Both the position numbers and the translations under genes were made by a program. From contig NZ_LMEH01000002.1 in NCBI RefSeq assembly GCF_001425325.1, positions 867,249 to 931,248 of the forward strand: a stretch of 64,000 nucleotides of DNA. The letters run 5' to 3'. This document shows, one piece after another, positions 1-8,485 of the stretch; the first letter of the stretch is position 1; the number at the start of each line of letters is the position of its first letter. The notes beneath the pieces are model-generated. The model had not been told where the DNA came from, did no database searches, and saw nothing but the letters and a program-made list of their open reading frames with translations. This stretch comes from Leifsonia sp. Root1293 (GTDB lineage Bacteria > Actinomycetota > Actinomycetes > Actinomycetales > Microbacteriaceae).

Positions 1-1033
1 GGTGGAGCAGACGGCGGCCGACCTCGACGCGATCCTCTCGGTCGGCGGATCGGTGAACTTCTACATGTTCCACGGCGGAACGAACTTCGGCCTCACGAGT
101 GGGGCGAACGACAAGGGCATGTACCAGCCCATCGTCACCAGCTACGACTACGACGCCCCGCTGGATGAGGCCGGGCATCCGACGGAGAAGTACTTCGCCT
201 TCCGCGATGTCATCGCGAAGTACGCTCCCGTTCCCTCCGAGATTCCGGATGCCGCCGGAGATGCTCCGGCCCTCGAGACGCCGCTCCGACCGGCGGTGTC
301 GCTGTTCGACGCCATCGCGGCGCCGGGCTCGGCCCTCGGAACCACCAGCACGCACGCGGAGCTGCCCACCTTCGATGACCTGCAGCACGATCGCGGGCTG
401 GCACTGTTCACCACGACGCTTCCGGGGGACGGCGAGGTGGCAGGCTCCGGCATCCTCCGTTTCGACGAGGTACGCGACCGCGCCTGGCTGTTCCTCGACG
501 GTTCACCCGTCGGCATCCTGGCCCGGGACACCCACGAGAATGCGATCGTGCTTCCGCGGACGGTGGGCGAGCTGAGCATCCTCGTGGAGGACCAGGGTCG
601 GGTGAACTACGGTCAGCGCATCGGCGAGGCCAAGGGCCTCATCGGCGGCGCACGGCTCGATGGCGTCGACCTCGTCGACTGGGCGGTCACGCCACTCGAC
701 CTGGATGCGGTGCCGGCGACCGCGGCGGCCCGGGCGTCCACGGCGACCGCAGGAACGACAGCCGGGCCGGTGATCGCGCGCGGCGAGTTCACCCTCGCCG
801 CCGACGTCGATGGGCTCTTCCTCGACACCGCCGGCTGGGTCAAGGGCTTCGTCTGGGTGAACGGTTTCCTGCTCGGCCGGTACTGGCGTCGGGGGCCGCA
901 GCGCACGCTCTTCGTGCCGGGGCCCGTGGTCCACGCCGGCTCGAATGAGATCGTCGTGCTCGAACTCGAGGTGCTCGCCGACGCGCGTGCGGTCTTCCTC
1001 CCGCGGCCGGAGCTCGGGCACACCGAGGTCTAG
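1..1033 (+). CDS. GH35 beta-galactosidase, C-terminal part (5' end outside window)
   Basis: The reading frame is open from the window edge and ends with TAG at 1031-1033, so only the last ~343 residues are seen. The opening stretch with [10 protein letters not shown] is the conserved late (beta/alpha)8-barrel motif of glycoside hydrolase family 35; the two catalytic glutamates of the family lie upstream and are outside the window. Residues ~100-343 form the beta-rich domains that follow the barrel, ending in the family's [14 protein letters not shown] jelly-roll motif. Family role: removal of terminal beta-linked galactose. No signal peptide can be judged. An alpha-galactosidase operon lies 9 kb downstream, so galactoside use is a local theme. 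Confidence 0.9.
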   Translation, partial: VEQTAADLDAILSVGGSVNFYMFHGGTNFGLTSGANDKGMYQPIVTSYDYDAPLDEAGHPTEKYFAFRDVIAKYAPVPSEIPDAAGDAPALETPLRPAVSLFDAIAAPGSALGTTSTHAELPTFDDLQHDRGLALFTTTLPGDGEVAGSGILRFDEVRDRAWLFLDGSPVGILARDTHENAIVLPRTVGELSILVEDQGRVNYGQRIGEAKGLIGGARLDGVDLVDWAVTPLDLDAVPATAAARASTATAGTTAGPVIARGEFTLAADVDGLFLDTAGWVKGFVWVNGFLLGRYWRRGPQRTLFVPGPVVHAGSNEIVVLELEVLADARAVFLPRPELGHTEV

Positions 1034-1051
1034 TCGCGGTGTGGGCGGGCT

Positions 1052-2008
1052 CTATGCGAGCTCGCCGTCCCACCAGCGCAGTACGCGGAGAGCACGCAGG
1101 GTGTTCCACCGGCTCGGCTCGTCCTCCGCCGCGTCGAGGGCGAAGTAGACCTCGCCCGGCCACGGTTGTCCGGCGAGCCAGCGGCCGTCGTCCTGGCGCT
1201 GGCCGACGAGCTTGTCGATCGCGTCCTCGACCCGCGGGTCGGCCACCTGTCCGGTGCTGCGGAAGTAGTCGAGCGCGCGCAGGATGTCGTAGAACCAGTA
1301 AGGCGGGAATGACAGGTTGCCGTAGCGCGGCTGCACGATCTCTCCCGTGGAGAGGCGGCGGAACAGGCTGCGCTCCAGCAGGTACTCCTCGCCCCGATGG
1401 CGGGCCGTGGTCACGGCGGTGAGCACGACCCTGTCGGCATCCGTCTCCTCCGAGGTCTTCACCTGGCTGGCGGCGCGTTCGTATTCGGCCAGGCCCTCCA
1501 GCACGCAGAGCGTGGTGTCGAAGGATGCCTTCGATGACTCGGTCTCGCAGTTCCAGCCGCCGTCGTCGAGCTGCTCGGCCAGGAGGCGGGCGATGATGCG
1601 GTCGCTGCCCTCCCCGAGAGCACCGAAGTACGCTGCCGACGCGAGAACGCCGCCGTTGATGCACGGCTCCACCTCGCCCGAGAAGTAGGGCAGGTCGTCC
1701 CAGTAGTGCCAGACGACGTTATCGTGCACGAGCTTCACCGCGGCGGCGACGGATGCGTCCTGCGGGTCGACCCCGAATCGTCGCAGCGACTGCAGGGTCC
1801 AGTGCACGCTCTTGCGGTCTTCGCCGTACTCGTCGCCGCCCCAGTAGCCGCGCTCGTCCTGCAGCGCGAGGAGGGCGGCGCCCCAGCCCTCCGTCGCGAT
1901 CCTGGCCCGCTCGGTCTCCGCGACTTCCGGCGGTTCATCGGTGAGGTCTCGCAGAACCTGCCAGCGGATCGCGGGATCGGAGTCGAGCAGCCAGTCGGTG
2001 ACGTCCAT
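1052..2008 (-). CDS. Squalene-cyclase/prenyltransferase-fold protein, function unknown
   Basis: 318 residues with repeated alpha-hairpin motifs containing GYWGG, DGGWNCE and DDGRW, the QW-like repeats of the terpenoid cyclase / prenyltransferase alpha-alpha barrel. The DxDD catalytic motif of true squalene-hopene cyclases is not apparent, so I would not call it a cyclase. It starts with DVTDWLLDSDPAIRWQVLRDL, typical of a widespread actinobacterial hypothetical family. The ATG at 2008 has no Shine-Dalgarno but has TAGCGT six bases upstream on the minus strand, which fits a leaderless mRNA. It faces the GH35 gene tail to tail, 18 bp apart. Confidence 0.8.
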   Translation of the reverse strand: MDVTDWLLDSDPAIRWQVLRDLTDEPPEVAETERARIATEGWGAALLALQDERGYWGGDEYGEDRKSVHWTLQSLRRFGVDPQDASVAAAVKLVHDNVVWHYWDDLPYFSGEVEPCINGGVLASAAYFGALGEGSDRIIARLLAEQLDDGGWNCETESSKASFDTTLCVLEGLAEYERAASQVKTSEETDADRVVLTAVTTARHRGEEYLLERSLFRRLSTGEIVQPRYGNLSFPPYWFYDILRALDYFRSTGQVADPRVEDAIDKLVGQRQDDGRWLAGQPWPGEVYFALDAAEDEPSRWNTLRALRVLRWWDGELA

Positions 2009-2049
2009 GGGTCGACGCTAGGCCCGCCCACCGACACAGGCAAGGGCCA

Positions 2050-2517
2050 TCAGGCGACGGATGCCGCTCCCGGCCCGCGCACCACGGCAACGTCGGCGGC
2101 ATCGTGCTCGACCCCATGGGCATCGAGGAAGGCGAGGCGGACAGGTTCCCCCGTCGCGCGGTCGGTGTAGACGGCAGCCGAGCCGAAGCCCGTCGGACGG
2201 AACTCGTCGCCCCACGCGTTCATCGCCGCGAGCACGGGAAGCAGTGCGGTGCCGGCATCGGTCAGCACGTACTCCTCGCGCTCGCGTTCGCCGTCGGCCC
2301 GGTAGGGGCGGCGCGCGAGGATGCCGGCATCGACGAGGCGGCCGAGTCGATCGGCGAGCACATCGGGTGCGACACCGAGGCGCGTGCGGAACTCGGCGAA
2401 ACGGGTACGCCCCCAGAACGCCTCGCGCACGATCAGCATCGACCACTTCTGACCGAGGACCTCGAGGCTGCGCGCGATGGAACAGCGCTCCACGCTGGGG
2501 GCCGGTGTACTCGCCAT
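2050..2517 (-). CDS. HxlR-family winged-helix transcriptional regulator
   Basis: 155 residues. The segment CSIARSLEVLGQKWSMLIVREAFWGRTRFAEF is the HxlR signature (single N-terminal Cys, winged helix), followed by VLTDAGTALLPVLAAM. Members are redox- or ligand-responsive repressors that usually control an adjacent gene. Here the neighbour is the divergently transcribed MFS transporter, 77 bp away, so it probably regulates that exporter and itself. I chose the ATG at 2517 (MASTPAPS) because TATGAT lies six bases upstream, as for a leaderless transcript; an in-frame start at 2559 would sit upstream of that promoter. Confidence 0.88.
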   Translation of the reverse strand: MASTPAPSVERCSIARSLEVLGQKWSMLIVREAFWGRTRFAEFRTRLGVAPDVLADRLGRLVDAGILARRPYRADGEREREEYVLTDAGTALLPVLAAMNAWGDEFRPTGFGSAAVYTDRATGEPVRLAFLDAHGVEHDAADVAVVRGPGAASVA

Positions 2518-2594
2518 GCGTCGATCATAGCAACTGAGTAGGAGAAACGTAGTCAGCATGCTAACTTGGTGAAACCAATTCAGGTGGAGCTCGT
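2518..2594. promoter_or_regulatory. Divergent HxlR/MFS promoter region
   Basis: The 77-bp gap holds, on the minus strand, TATGAT (2524-2529) six bases from the hxlR-type ATG, and an imperfect palindrome TCAGCATGCTAA (2553-2564), a possible HxlR operator between the two promoters. On the plus strand GGTGGAG (2583-2589) is the ribosome-binding site for the MFS gene. Operator function is inferred from position only. Confidence 0.45.
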
Positions 2595-3797
2595 GTGAGC
2601 CCGAAAGGCGGACCCGTGACCTTGTCGCAGCGTGGAAGTTTCTGGACTGCGGCAGCCGTCGCCGGCCTCGCTCTCTGGGCGAGTGGTGCTCCCACCGTCG
2701 TGTACCCGCTGTACGCGCAGGAGTGGGGACTGCCGCCCGCGGTCAGCACGGCCATCTTCGCCGTGTACCCGATCGTGCTGGTGCCCGTGCTCATCATCTT
2801 CGGCAATCTCTCCGACGTGATCGGCCGGCGGGCCGTCATCCTCATGGGACTCGGAGCTCTCGGCGCGGGGTCGATCGTGTTCGGGCTGGCTCCCGACCTC
2901 ACCTCGGTGTTCGTGGGACGGGCGCTGATGGGCGTGGGCGTCGGACTCTCGCTGAGCCCGGCCACCGCGGCGATGGTCGAGTTCGGTGGCCCCGACGGAG
3001 CGCGGAGGGCGAGCTCCGCCACGACGGCGGCCACGGCGACGGGGCTCGCGCTGGCCACGCTCGTCGGGGGAGCGCTGGTGCAGTACGCGCCGGCCCCGCT
3101 GCACCTGAGCTTCTGGGTGCTCACGGCCGTCACCCTCCTCGTCGCCCTGGCGGCCGCCTTCCTGCCCCGACATGTACGGGATGGCAGCGAGCGCTGGCAG
3201 CCCCGCCTTCCCCGCATGCCCCAGGGAGAGCGACCAGCCTTCCTCGCCGGCGCGCTCGGAATCTCGGCCGCCTACGCGATGGGCGCGATCTTCCTCGCGC
3301 TCGGGGCGCAGATCGCCCGCGACCTGGTGCGCAGCGACAACGCCTTCATCGACGGGGCGATCATCTCGCTCTCCGCGGTGTCGATCGGCGTCGTCGCGGT
3401 GCTGGCCAGGCCACTGCGACCGCGCCTGGCCGTTACCCTCGGCCCGGTGCTCGCGACCGCGGGCCTCGGCCTGCTCATCGTGGCCGGACTGGCGCATTCG
3501 CTGCCCGCCTTCATCGTCGCCTCGCTAGTGGCCGGCGCTGGCTACAGCCTGATGTTCTCGGGTGGACTCGGCCTCGTGACCGCCAGTGCCCCGGCTCACC
3601 ATCGGGCCGGCGTCATCTCGGCGGCTTACGTGATCGGCTACCTCGTGCAGGCGGTCGCGGCCCTCGGCCTCGGCGTCCTCGCGACCTCGGTCGGGCTCCA
3701 GCTCGCCCTCGAGATCGGGGCGCCCGTGATCCTGCTCATCGGCGTCGCCTCGCTCGTCGTCGCGAATGCACCTCGACGGATTCTGCTCGCGGCATAG
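2595..3797 (+). CDS. MFS transporter (drug-exporter type)
   Basis: 400 residues with about 12 hydrophobic segments and no signal peptide. The loop GNLSDVIGRRAVILMG matches the MFS motif A (GxxxDrxGrR) between helices 2 and 3, and GRALMGVGVGLSLSPATAAMVEF matches the helix 4 region of small-solute and drug exporters. GTG start with GGTGGAG five bases upstream; a second GTG seven codons in is possible. The divergent HxlR regulator suggests inducible export of a toxic or signalling compound. The substrate cannot be read from the sequence. Confidence 0.88.
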   Translation: MSPKGGPVTLSQRGSFWTAAAVAGLALWASGAPTVVYPLYAQEWGLPPAVSTAIFAVYPIVLVPVLIIFGNLSDVIGRRAVILMGLGALGAGSIVFGLAPDLTSVFVGRALMGVGVGLSLSPATAAMVEFGGPDGARRASSATTAATATGLALATLVGGALVQYAPAPLHLSFWVLTAVTLLVALAAAFLPRHVRDGSERWQPRLPRMPQGERPAFLAGALGISAAYAMGAIFLALGAQIARDLVRSDNAFIDGAIISLSAVSIGVVAVLARPLRPRLAVTLGPVLATAGLGLLIVAGLAHSLPAFIVASLVAGAGYSLMFSGGLGLVTASAPAHHRAGVISAAYVIGYLVQAVAALGLGVLATSVGLQLALEIGAPVILLIGVASLVVANAPRRILLAA

Positions 3798-3814
3798 CGG
3801 CATCCGTCGACGTG

Positions 3815-4162
3815 CTACCGCGGAGTGATCGAGTCGACGAAGGCGTGGGCCTCGTCGACGATGGCGTGCCACCGATCGGCGCCGTCGAGGAGCGGCACGC
3901 TCGCCCACTCTTTGGCAGGGCCGCCGTGCATCACCATGTTGTCGAGGCCGAGTGCCTCGATGCGCTCGCCCGGGAGCTTCACGACCAGGCTGCCGTCGGT
4001 CGACACGAACGCGAACAGCTTGCCGCGGACCGAATAGCCCTCTGAACCGAACATCCTCCCCACCGCGACATCGGGCTGCTTCCGCAGCTCGCTCGTGACG
4101 GTGTCGAGGAGCGCACGCCCCGCCACCCTCTCGGGCCGGGGTTCCGCGGACTTCTGGCTCAT
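3815..4162 (-). CDS. TfoX N-terminal-like / YjbR-type small protein
   Basis: 115 residues, beginning MSQKSAEPRPERV. The core VAVGRMFGSEGYSVRGKLFAFVSTDGSLVVKLP is the TfoX N-terminal-domain fold seen in many short actinobacterial proteins annotated as TfoX/Sxy family or MmcQ/YjbR-like; their biochemical role is unknown. The frame is open further upstream (to 5170) but that part is antisense to the ligase gene. TACCGT lies six bases before the ATG at 4162 and supports a leaderless start here. Divergent from ligB. Confidence 0.78.
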   Translation of the reverse strand: MSQKSAEPRPERVAGRALLDTVTSELRKQPDVAVGRMFGSEGYSVRGKLFAFVSTDGSLVVKLPGERIEALGLDNMVMHGGPAKEWASVPLLDGADRWHAIVDEAHAFVDSITPR

Positions 4163-4179
4163 GCGTCGACGGTACGACC

Positions 4180-4240
4180 GAGCACCGACGGAGGCAAGCA
4201 CCGACCGAGGCGAGCACCGACCGGAGGCGAGCACCGACGC
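4180..4240. repeat. Tandem 16-17 bp repeat, about 3.6 copies
   Basis: Units of the form AGCACCGACNGGAGGCG follow one another at about 4180, 4197, 4213 and 4230, with small differences between copies. The array lies in the divergent gap between the TfoX-like gene and ligB, 70-130 bp before the ligase start. It is too short and too regular for CRISPR, and no protein frame across it looks real. Confidence 0.8.
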
Positions 4241-4310
4241 CCGGCAGGGGCTGATGCGCACGCCTGTCAATGCCCCGGCGGGTGTCGGAGGTCGATGGCA
4301 GACTGGGCCC

Positions 4311-5834
4311 GTGCTGCTCCAGGAGCTTGTGACGACGACGGATGCCGTGACTGCGACGCGCTCGCGGCTGGCCAAGGTGGAGGCGCTCGCCGAGTTGCTG
4401 CGTCGTCTCGAGCCGGACGAGATCGCACCGGCCGTCGGGTTCCTCGTCGGCAAGCCCCGCCAGGGTCGTGTCGGCGTCGGCTGGCGTGGCATGGAGGCGG
4501 CCATGGGCTCACCGGCCGACGAGGCGTCGCTCACCGTCGCCGATCTCGACGCAGCGCTCGATCGCCTGCTCGCTCTGTCGGGTTCCGGCTCTGCTGGCGC
4601 CCGTGCCGACGCCCTGCGCTCGCTCACGAGCCGTGCGACGGCGGACGAGCAGCACCTCATCTCTCGCGTGCTGCTCGGCGAGGTGCGCACTGGCGCGCTC
4701 GAGGGCGTGCTCACCGACGCCGTCGCCCGGGCGTCCGACCGGCCGATCGGGAGCGTGCGGCGCGCAGCGATGCTCTCGGGCGATCTCGGCGAGACCACTC
4801 GACTGGCGCTCACCGGCACAGCCGAGGAGCTCGATTCCGTCGGCCTCATCGTGGGGCGGCCTGTTCTGCCCATGCTGGCCGGAACGGCTGCCAGCGCCGC
4901 GGCGGCACTCGAATCCACGGGGGAGGCCTCCGTCGAATTCAAGCTCGACGGCGCCCGCATCCAGGTGCACCGCTCCGGCGACGTCATCAGGGTGTTCACC
5001 CGCAATCTCGCCGACATCACGCACCGCCTCCCCGACGTCGTCGACGTCGTGCGCCGGATGCCGGTCCACGACGTCATCCTCGATGGCGAGACGCTGGCCC
5101 TCGACGAGGACGGCGTTCCACGGCCGTTCCAGGAGACCATGTCGACGTTCGGTGCCGATGCCGCTCGCACGACGGTGCTGCGGCCCTGGTTCTTCGACGT
5201 GCTTCATCTCGACGGGCGCGACCTGCTCGACGAACCCCTGGCCGTGCGCATCGCCGAGCTCGAGCGCATCGCACCCGCCAATCGCATCCCGGGGGAGATC
5301 ACGAGCGATCCCGATGTCGCCGAGCGGGTGTCGCGCGAGGCTCTCGCCGCCGGGCACGAGGGCGTCGTCGTGAAGGCCATCGGGTCGACGTACGCCGCCG
5401 GCCGACGCGGATCGAGCTGGATCAAGGTCAAGCCGGTGCACACCTACGACCTCGTCGTGCTGGCGTGCGAATGGGGATCAGGCCGCCGCACCGGCCTCCT
5501 GTCGAACCTTCACCTCGGGGCCATCGACCCCACCGGCGAGTTCGGCGAGCCCGGCGGCTTCGTGATGGTGGGCAAGACCTTCAAGGGCCTCACCGATGCG
5601 CTGCTGCGCTGGCAGACCGAGCGGTTCCAGGAGATCGAGGTGCGTCGCACCGCCGGCACGGTCTGGGTCGAGCCCATCACCGTCGTCGAGATCGCCATCG
5701 ACGGCGTGCAGCGTTCGAGCCGGTACCCCGGCAGCATCGCGCTGCGGTTCGCGCGGGTCAAGCGCTATCGAGACGACAAGACGGCGACGGATGCCGACAC
5801 CATCCAGACGCTGAGGGCGATGCTCCGTGAGTAG
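4311..5834 (+). CDS. ligB: ATP-dependent DNA ligase, LigB type
   Basis: 507 residues, in line with mycobacterial LigB. An N-terminal helical DNA-binding domain (about 1-195) with LLGEVRTGALEGVLTDAVA is followed by the nucleotidyltransferase domain: catalytic lysine 211 in FKLDGAR (motif KxDG), then DGETLALD, FFDVLHLDG, HEGVVVKA and WIKVKPVHT. The C-terminal OB domain includes VGKTFKGLTD and ends DTIQTLRAML. It joins nicks using ATP; in actinobacteria it is an accessory to the NAD-dependent LigA. The GTG at 4311 gives the family N-terminus LLQELVTTTDAV; CAGACT six bases upstream suggests leaderless translation. A longer in-frame start would run through the tandem repeat. Confidence 0.92.
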   Translation: MLLQELVTTTDAVTATRSRLAKVEALAELLRRLEPDEIAPAVGFLVGKPRQGRVGVGWRGMEAAMGSPADEASLTVADLDAALDRLLALSGSGSAGARADALRSLTSRATADEQHLISRVLLGEVRTGALEGVLTDAVARASDRPIGSVRRAAMLSGDLGETTRLALTGTAEELDSVGLIVGRPVLPMLAGTAASAAAALESTGEASVEFKLDGARIQVHRSGDVIRVFTRNLADITHRLPDVVDVVRRMPVHDVILDGETLALDEDGVPRPFQETMSTFGADAARTTVLRPWFFDVLHLDGRDLLDEPLAVRIAELERIAPANRIPGEITSDPDVAERVSREALAAGHEGVVVKAIGSTYAAGRRGSSWIKVKPVHTYDLVVLACEWGSGRRTGLLSNLHLGAIDPTGEFGEPGGFVMVGKTFKGLTDALLRWQTERFQEIEVRRTAGTVWVEPITVVEIAIDGVQRSSRYPGSIALRFARVKRYRDDKTATDADTIQTLRAMLRE

Positions 5835-5836
5835 GG

Positions 5837-6928
5837 TCAGCGGCGCAGCGTGAGCCCCAGCCACGAGGCGAGGCTCGCGATCTCGGCGTCGACGGCCGAC
5901 CGAATCCGCTTCGGAAACGGCACGTCCTCGTGCACGGCCGCGACGGTGAGCACGCCCGCCTTGCGGTCGGCCCTGGCGTCGAGCTTCCCCACGAGAGCGT
6001 CGTCGTGCAGGATCGGCAGCGCGAAGTAGCCCCAGCGCCTGGCCGCGGCCGGTTTGTACATCTCGAGGGTGTACTCGAAGCCGAACAGCTCGAGGGTGCG
6101 CTGGCGGTTGTGCACGAGCCTGTCGAACGGCGAGAGCAGGGCCGTGCGGCCGGCGAATGGCTCGCCGAGCCGCGCGAGCTGGCCGGCATCGACGCGCCAT
6201 TCGCCGGGAACGCCCTCGACCACGGCGGGTTCGCCGGCGGTCCCGACGTCGCCCGGCTCCATGGGGAACGTCGTGGTCTTCGCGCGCGCGATGCCCAGAG
6301 ACGCCAGCCGACGCTCGTTGCGGATGCTGATGGCCTCGTCGGCCGGGATGGTCTCGCCCCCTGACGGGTAGACGCGCTCGGCCAGGTCGAAGATGCGCTC
6401 GCGTCCGCGGCGGGCGGAGACGGCGATCTCGCCCCGGGAGACGAGGTACTCGAGCATCTGCGTCACATTGCGGTCGTTCTTCCACCCCGATGACGGCCAG
6501 GGAACCGTCGAGGTGTCGGCGATCTCGCGAGACGCGAGCGGGCCGGCCTCGCGCAGGCGATCGAGCACGTCGCGGCGGAAGGAGGCGTTCTGCTCGAACC
6601 ACTCACGGCCGCGCTCGTAGATCGGATACGACGCCATGCCCGGCCGGAACAGCGCGAGGTCCTCGACGGGGCGGATGAGCACCTCGAATTCGACGAGGCT
6701 GCGGTCATGCTCGAGCGCGCGCGTGAGGTGTTCCGGGCGATACGCGCTGCCGAGGCGGCTCCAGGCGACGAGGTCGGCGTTCGGGGCGATGGCCGCTGTC
6801 GGGTCGATCTGCAGCAGCGAGAGGTGGCGAACCAGGTCGACCAGGTCGGTCGGGCGCTGGGCGTCCAGCATCTGCGCGCGCACCGCGATGCGGCGCGCAT
6901 CGGTACGACTGAGGCGGTGCGGCTCCAT
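5837..6928 (-). CDS. Winged-helix DNA glycosylase of the YcaQ/AlkX (AlkZ-like) superfamily
   Basis: 363 residues of the HTH_42 / AlkZ-like family: tandem winged helices with LSLLQIDPTAAIAPNADLVAWSRLG near residue 40-60 and REWFEQNASFRRDVLDRLREAGPLASREI in the middle. The Q-I-D within LLQID corresponds to the QxD active-site motif of YcaQ/AlkX-type interstrand-crosslink glycosylases, as opposed to QxQ in AlkZ. It would excise alkylated or crosslinked bases. Tail to tail with ligB with 2 bp between, so both are repair functions. TAGCGT six bases before the ATG supports a leaderless start. Confidence 0.83.
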   Translation of the reverse strand: MEPHRLSRTDARRIAVRAQMLDAQRPTDLVDLVRHLSLLQIDPTAAIAPNADLVAWSRLGSAYRPEHLTRALEHDRSLVEFEVLIRPVEDLALFRPGMASYPIYERGREWFEQNASFRRDVLDRLREAGPLASREIADTSTVPWPSSGWKNDRNVTQMLEYLVSRGEIAVSARRGRERIFDLAERVYPSGGETIPADEAISIRNERRLASLGIARAKTTTFPMEPGDVGTAGEPAVVEGVPGEWRVDAGQLARLGEPFAGRTALLSPFDRLVHNRQRTLELFGFEYTLEMYKPAAARRWGYFALPILHDDALVGKLDARADRKAGVLTVAAVHEDVPFPKRIRSAVDAEIASLASWLGLTLRR

Positions 6929-6992
6929 GCGTCCACGCTAAGCCGTGGCCGCGGCATCCGTCAGTCCCGCTCTGCCCCGGTCCTGCCCGGGC

Positions 6993-8411
6993 TCATGCCG
7001 TGACGCCGGCCCCCACGCGGTATCCGGCGCCGCGGTGCTCGGCCGGCAGGCGATCGCCGCGGCCGTGCAGCTTCTGCCGCAGGGTGCCCTCCACGTACTC
7101 GGTCGGATAGGCGCCGCGTTCCCGGAGCACCGGCACGACGAACTCGATCACGTCCTCGAAGGTGCCCGGGGTGATGGCGTAGGCGAGGTTGAAGCCGTCG
7201 ACGTCCGTGTAGTCCACCCACTCCTGCAGGGTGTCGGCGATCTCCTCACCCGACCCGACGATCGTCGGTCCGAGGCCGCCGATGGCGCCGCCGCGGGCGA
7301 TGTCGCGCACGGTGAACACCTCGCCGTTCTTCGCCGACTCCTCGTAGTTCGCGATGACCGAGCGGATGGCGTTCGACTTCACGTTGCCGACAGGCTCGTC
7401 GAGGTCGTACTGCGACAGGTCGATGCCCATCCATCCCGACATGAAGACGAGGGCGCCCTCCTCGCTGGCGTAGGACAGGTAGTCCTGGTACTTCGCCTGC
7501 GCGGCCTCGGGGGTGGCATCCGTGATGATCGTGAGAAGGGTGTAGATGCGTGCGGCATAGCGGTCGCGCCCGGCAGCCTCCAGAGCATCGCGGATGCGTG
7601 CCACCGTCGACTTCAGCACCTCCTTGGTCGGCGCGGCCACGAAGATGGCCTCGGCGTTCGCCGCGGCGAACCCGATGCCGCGCGGAGAGGCGCCGGCCTG
7701 GTAGATGACGGGGGAGCGCTGGGGCGACGGCTCCGAGATGTGGATGCCGGGCACGGTGAAGTGCTTGCCCCTGTGGCCGATCTCGTGCACCTTCGACGGG
7801 TCGGTGAAGACGCCGGTCTCGCGGTCGCGCACCACGGCGTCGTCCTCCCACGAGCCCTCCCACAGCTTGTAGAGCACCTCGAGGTACTCGTCGGCGTGGT
7901 CGTAGCGGTCGTCGTGCTCGAGCTGGTCGTCGTGCCCCATGTTGCGGGCGGCGCTGGGCAGGTACCCGGTCACGACGTTCCAGCCCACGCGGCCGTTCGT
8001 CAGGTGGTCGAGCGTCGACATGCGCCTGGCGAAGGGGTACGGATGCTCGTAGGCGGTACCGGCCGTCACTCCGAAGCCGAGGTGCTCGGTCGCAGCGGCC
8101 ATCGCCGAGACCAGCAGCAGCGGATCCGCCACCGGTACCTGGGCGCCGTGGCGGATGGCCGCCTCGTTGCTCCCGGCGTAGACGTCGTAGGTTCCGAGCA
8201 CGTCGGCGATGAAGATGCCGTCGAAGGTCCCGCGCTCCAGCAGCCTGGCGAGTTCGGTCCAGTAGCCGATCTCCTTGTAGCGGTAGGACTGGTCCTGCGG
8301 ATGCCGCCACATGCCCGAACTCTGGTGGGCGACGCAGTTCATGTCGAAGGCGTTGAAGCGGATCTGGCGCTGGGGGATCTCGGCGCTCGGTGTTGTCGAC
8401 TCTGAGGACAT
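6993..8411 (-). CDS. LLM-class flavin-dependent monooxygenase (NtaA/SnaA/DszA group)
   Basis: 472 residues. The start MSSESTTPSAEIPQRQIRFNAFDMN and the blocks HQSSGMWRHP, GTFDGIFIADVLGTYDVY, AGTAYEHPYPFARRMSTLDHLTNGRVGWNVVTGY and YQAGASPRGIGFAA are typical of FMNH2-dependent monooxygenases of the NtaA/SnaA/DszA group, which act on xenobiotics, organosulfur compounds or siderophore-like chelators. They need reduced flavin from a separate reductase; none is adjacent, although an FAD reductase gene sits at 35.8 kb. Substrate unknown. Start set at 8411 because upstream sequence in the same frame is arginine-rich and antisense-like. Confidence 0.88.
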   Translation of the reverse strand: MSSESTTPSAEIPQRQIRFNAFDMNCVAHQSSGMWRHPQDQSYRYKEIGYWTELARLLERGTFDGIFIADVLGTYDVYAGSNEAAIRHGAQVPVADPLLLVSAMAAATEHLGFGVTAGTAYEHPYPFARRMSTLDHLTNGRVGWNVVTGYLPSAARNMGHDDQLEHDDRYDHADEYLEVLYKLWEGSWEDDAVVRDRETGVFTDPSKVHEIGHRGKHFTVPGIHISEPSPQRSPVIYQAGASPRGIGFAAANAEAIFVAAPTKEVLKSTVARIRDALEAAGRDRYAARIYTLLTIITDATPEAAQAKYQDYLSYASEEGALVFMSGWMGIDLSQYDLDEPVGNVKSNAIRSVIANYEESAKNGEVFTVRDIARGGAIGGLGPTIVGSGEEIADTLQEWVDYTDVDGFNLAYAITPGTFEDVIEFVVPVLRERGAYPTEYVEGTLRQKLHGRGDRLPAEHRGAGYRVGAGVTA

Positions 8412-8485
8412 GGCCGCAATCCTCTCTCGCCGGCTCCCGGCGATCGAGGGCTGCCGCAACACAGCGTCACAGCGGCGGCTACCTC

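Noticed and set aside
1052-2008. Functional squalene-hopene cyclase
   Set aside because: Half the family length and no DxDD motif; only the repeat fold is shared.
2723-4045. 440-codon alternative frame across the MFS gene
   Set aside because: Arg/Gly/Pro-rich translation without motifs, overlaps the MFS transporter and a TfoX-like gene; a frame shadow.
4180-4240. Possible CRISPR-like array
   Set aside because: The repeat units are contiguous without spacers and no cas gene is near; it is a simple tandem repeat.
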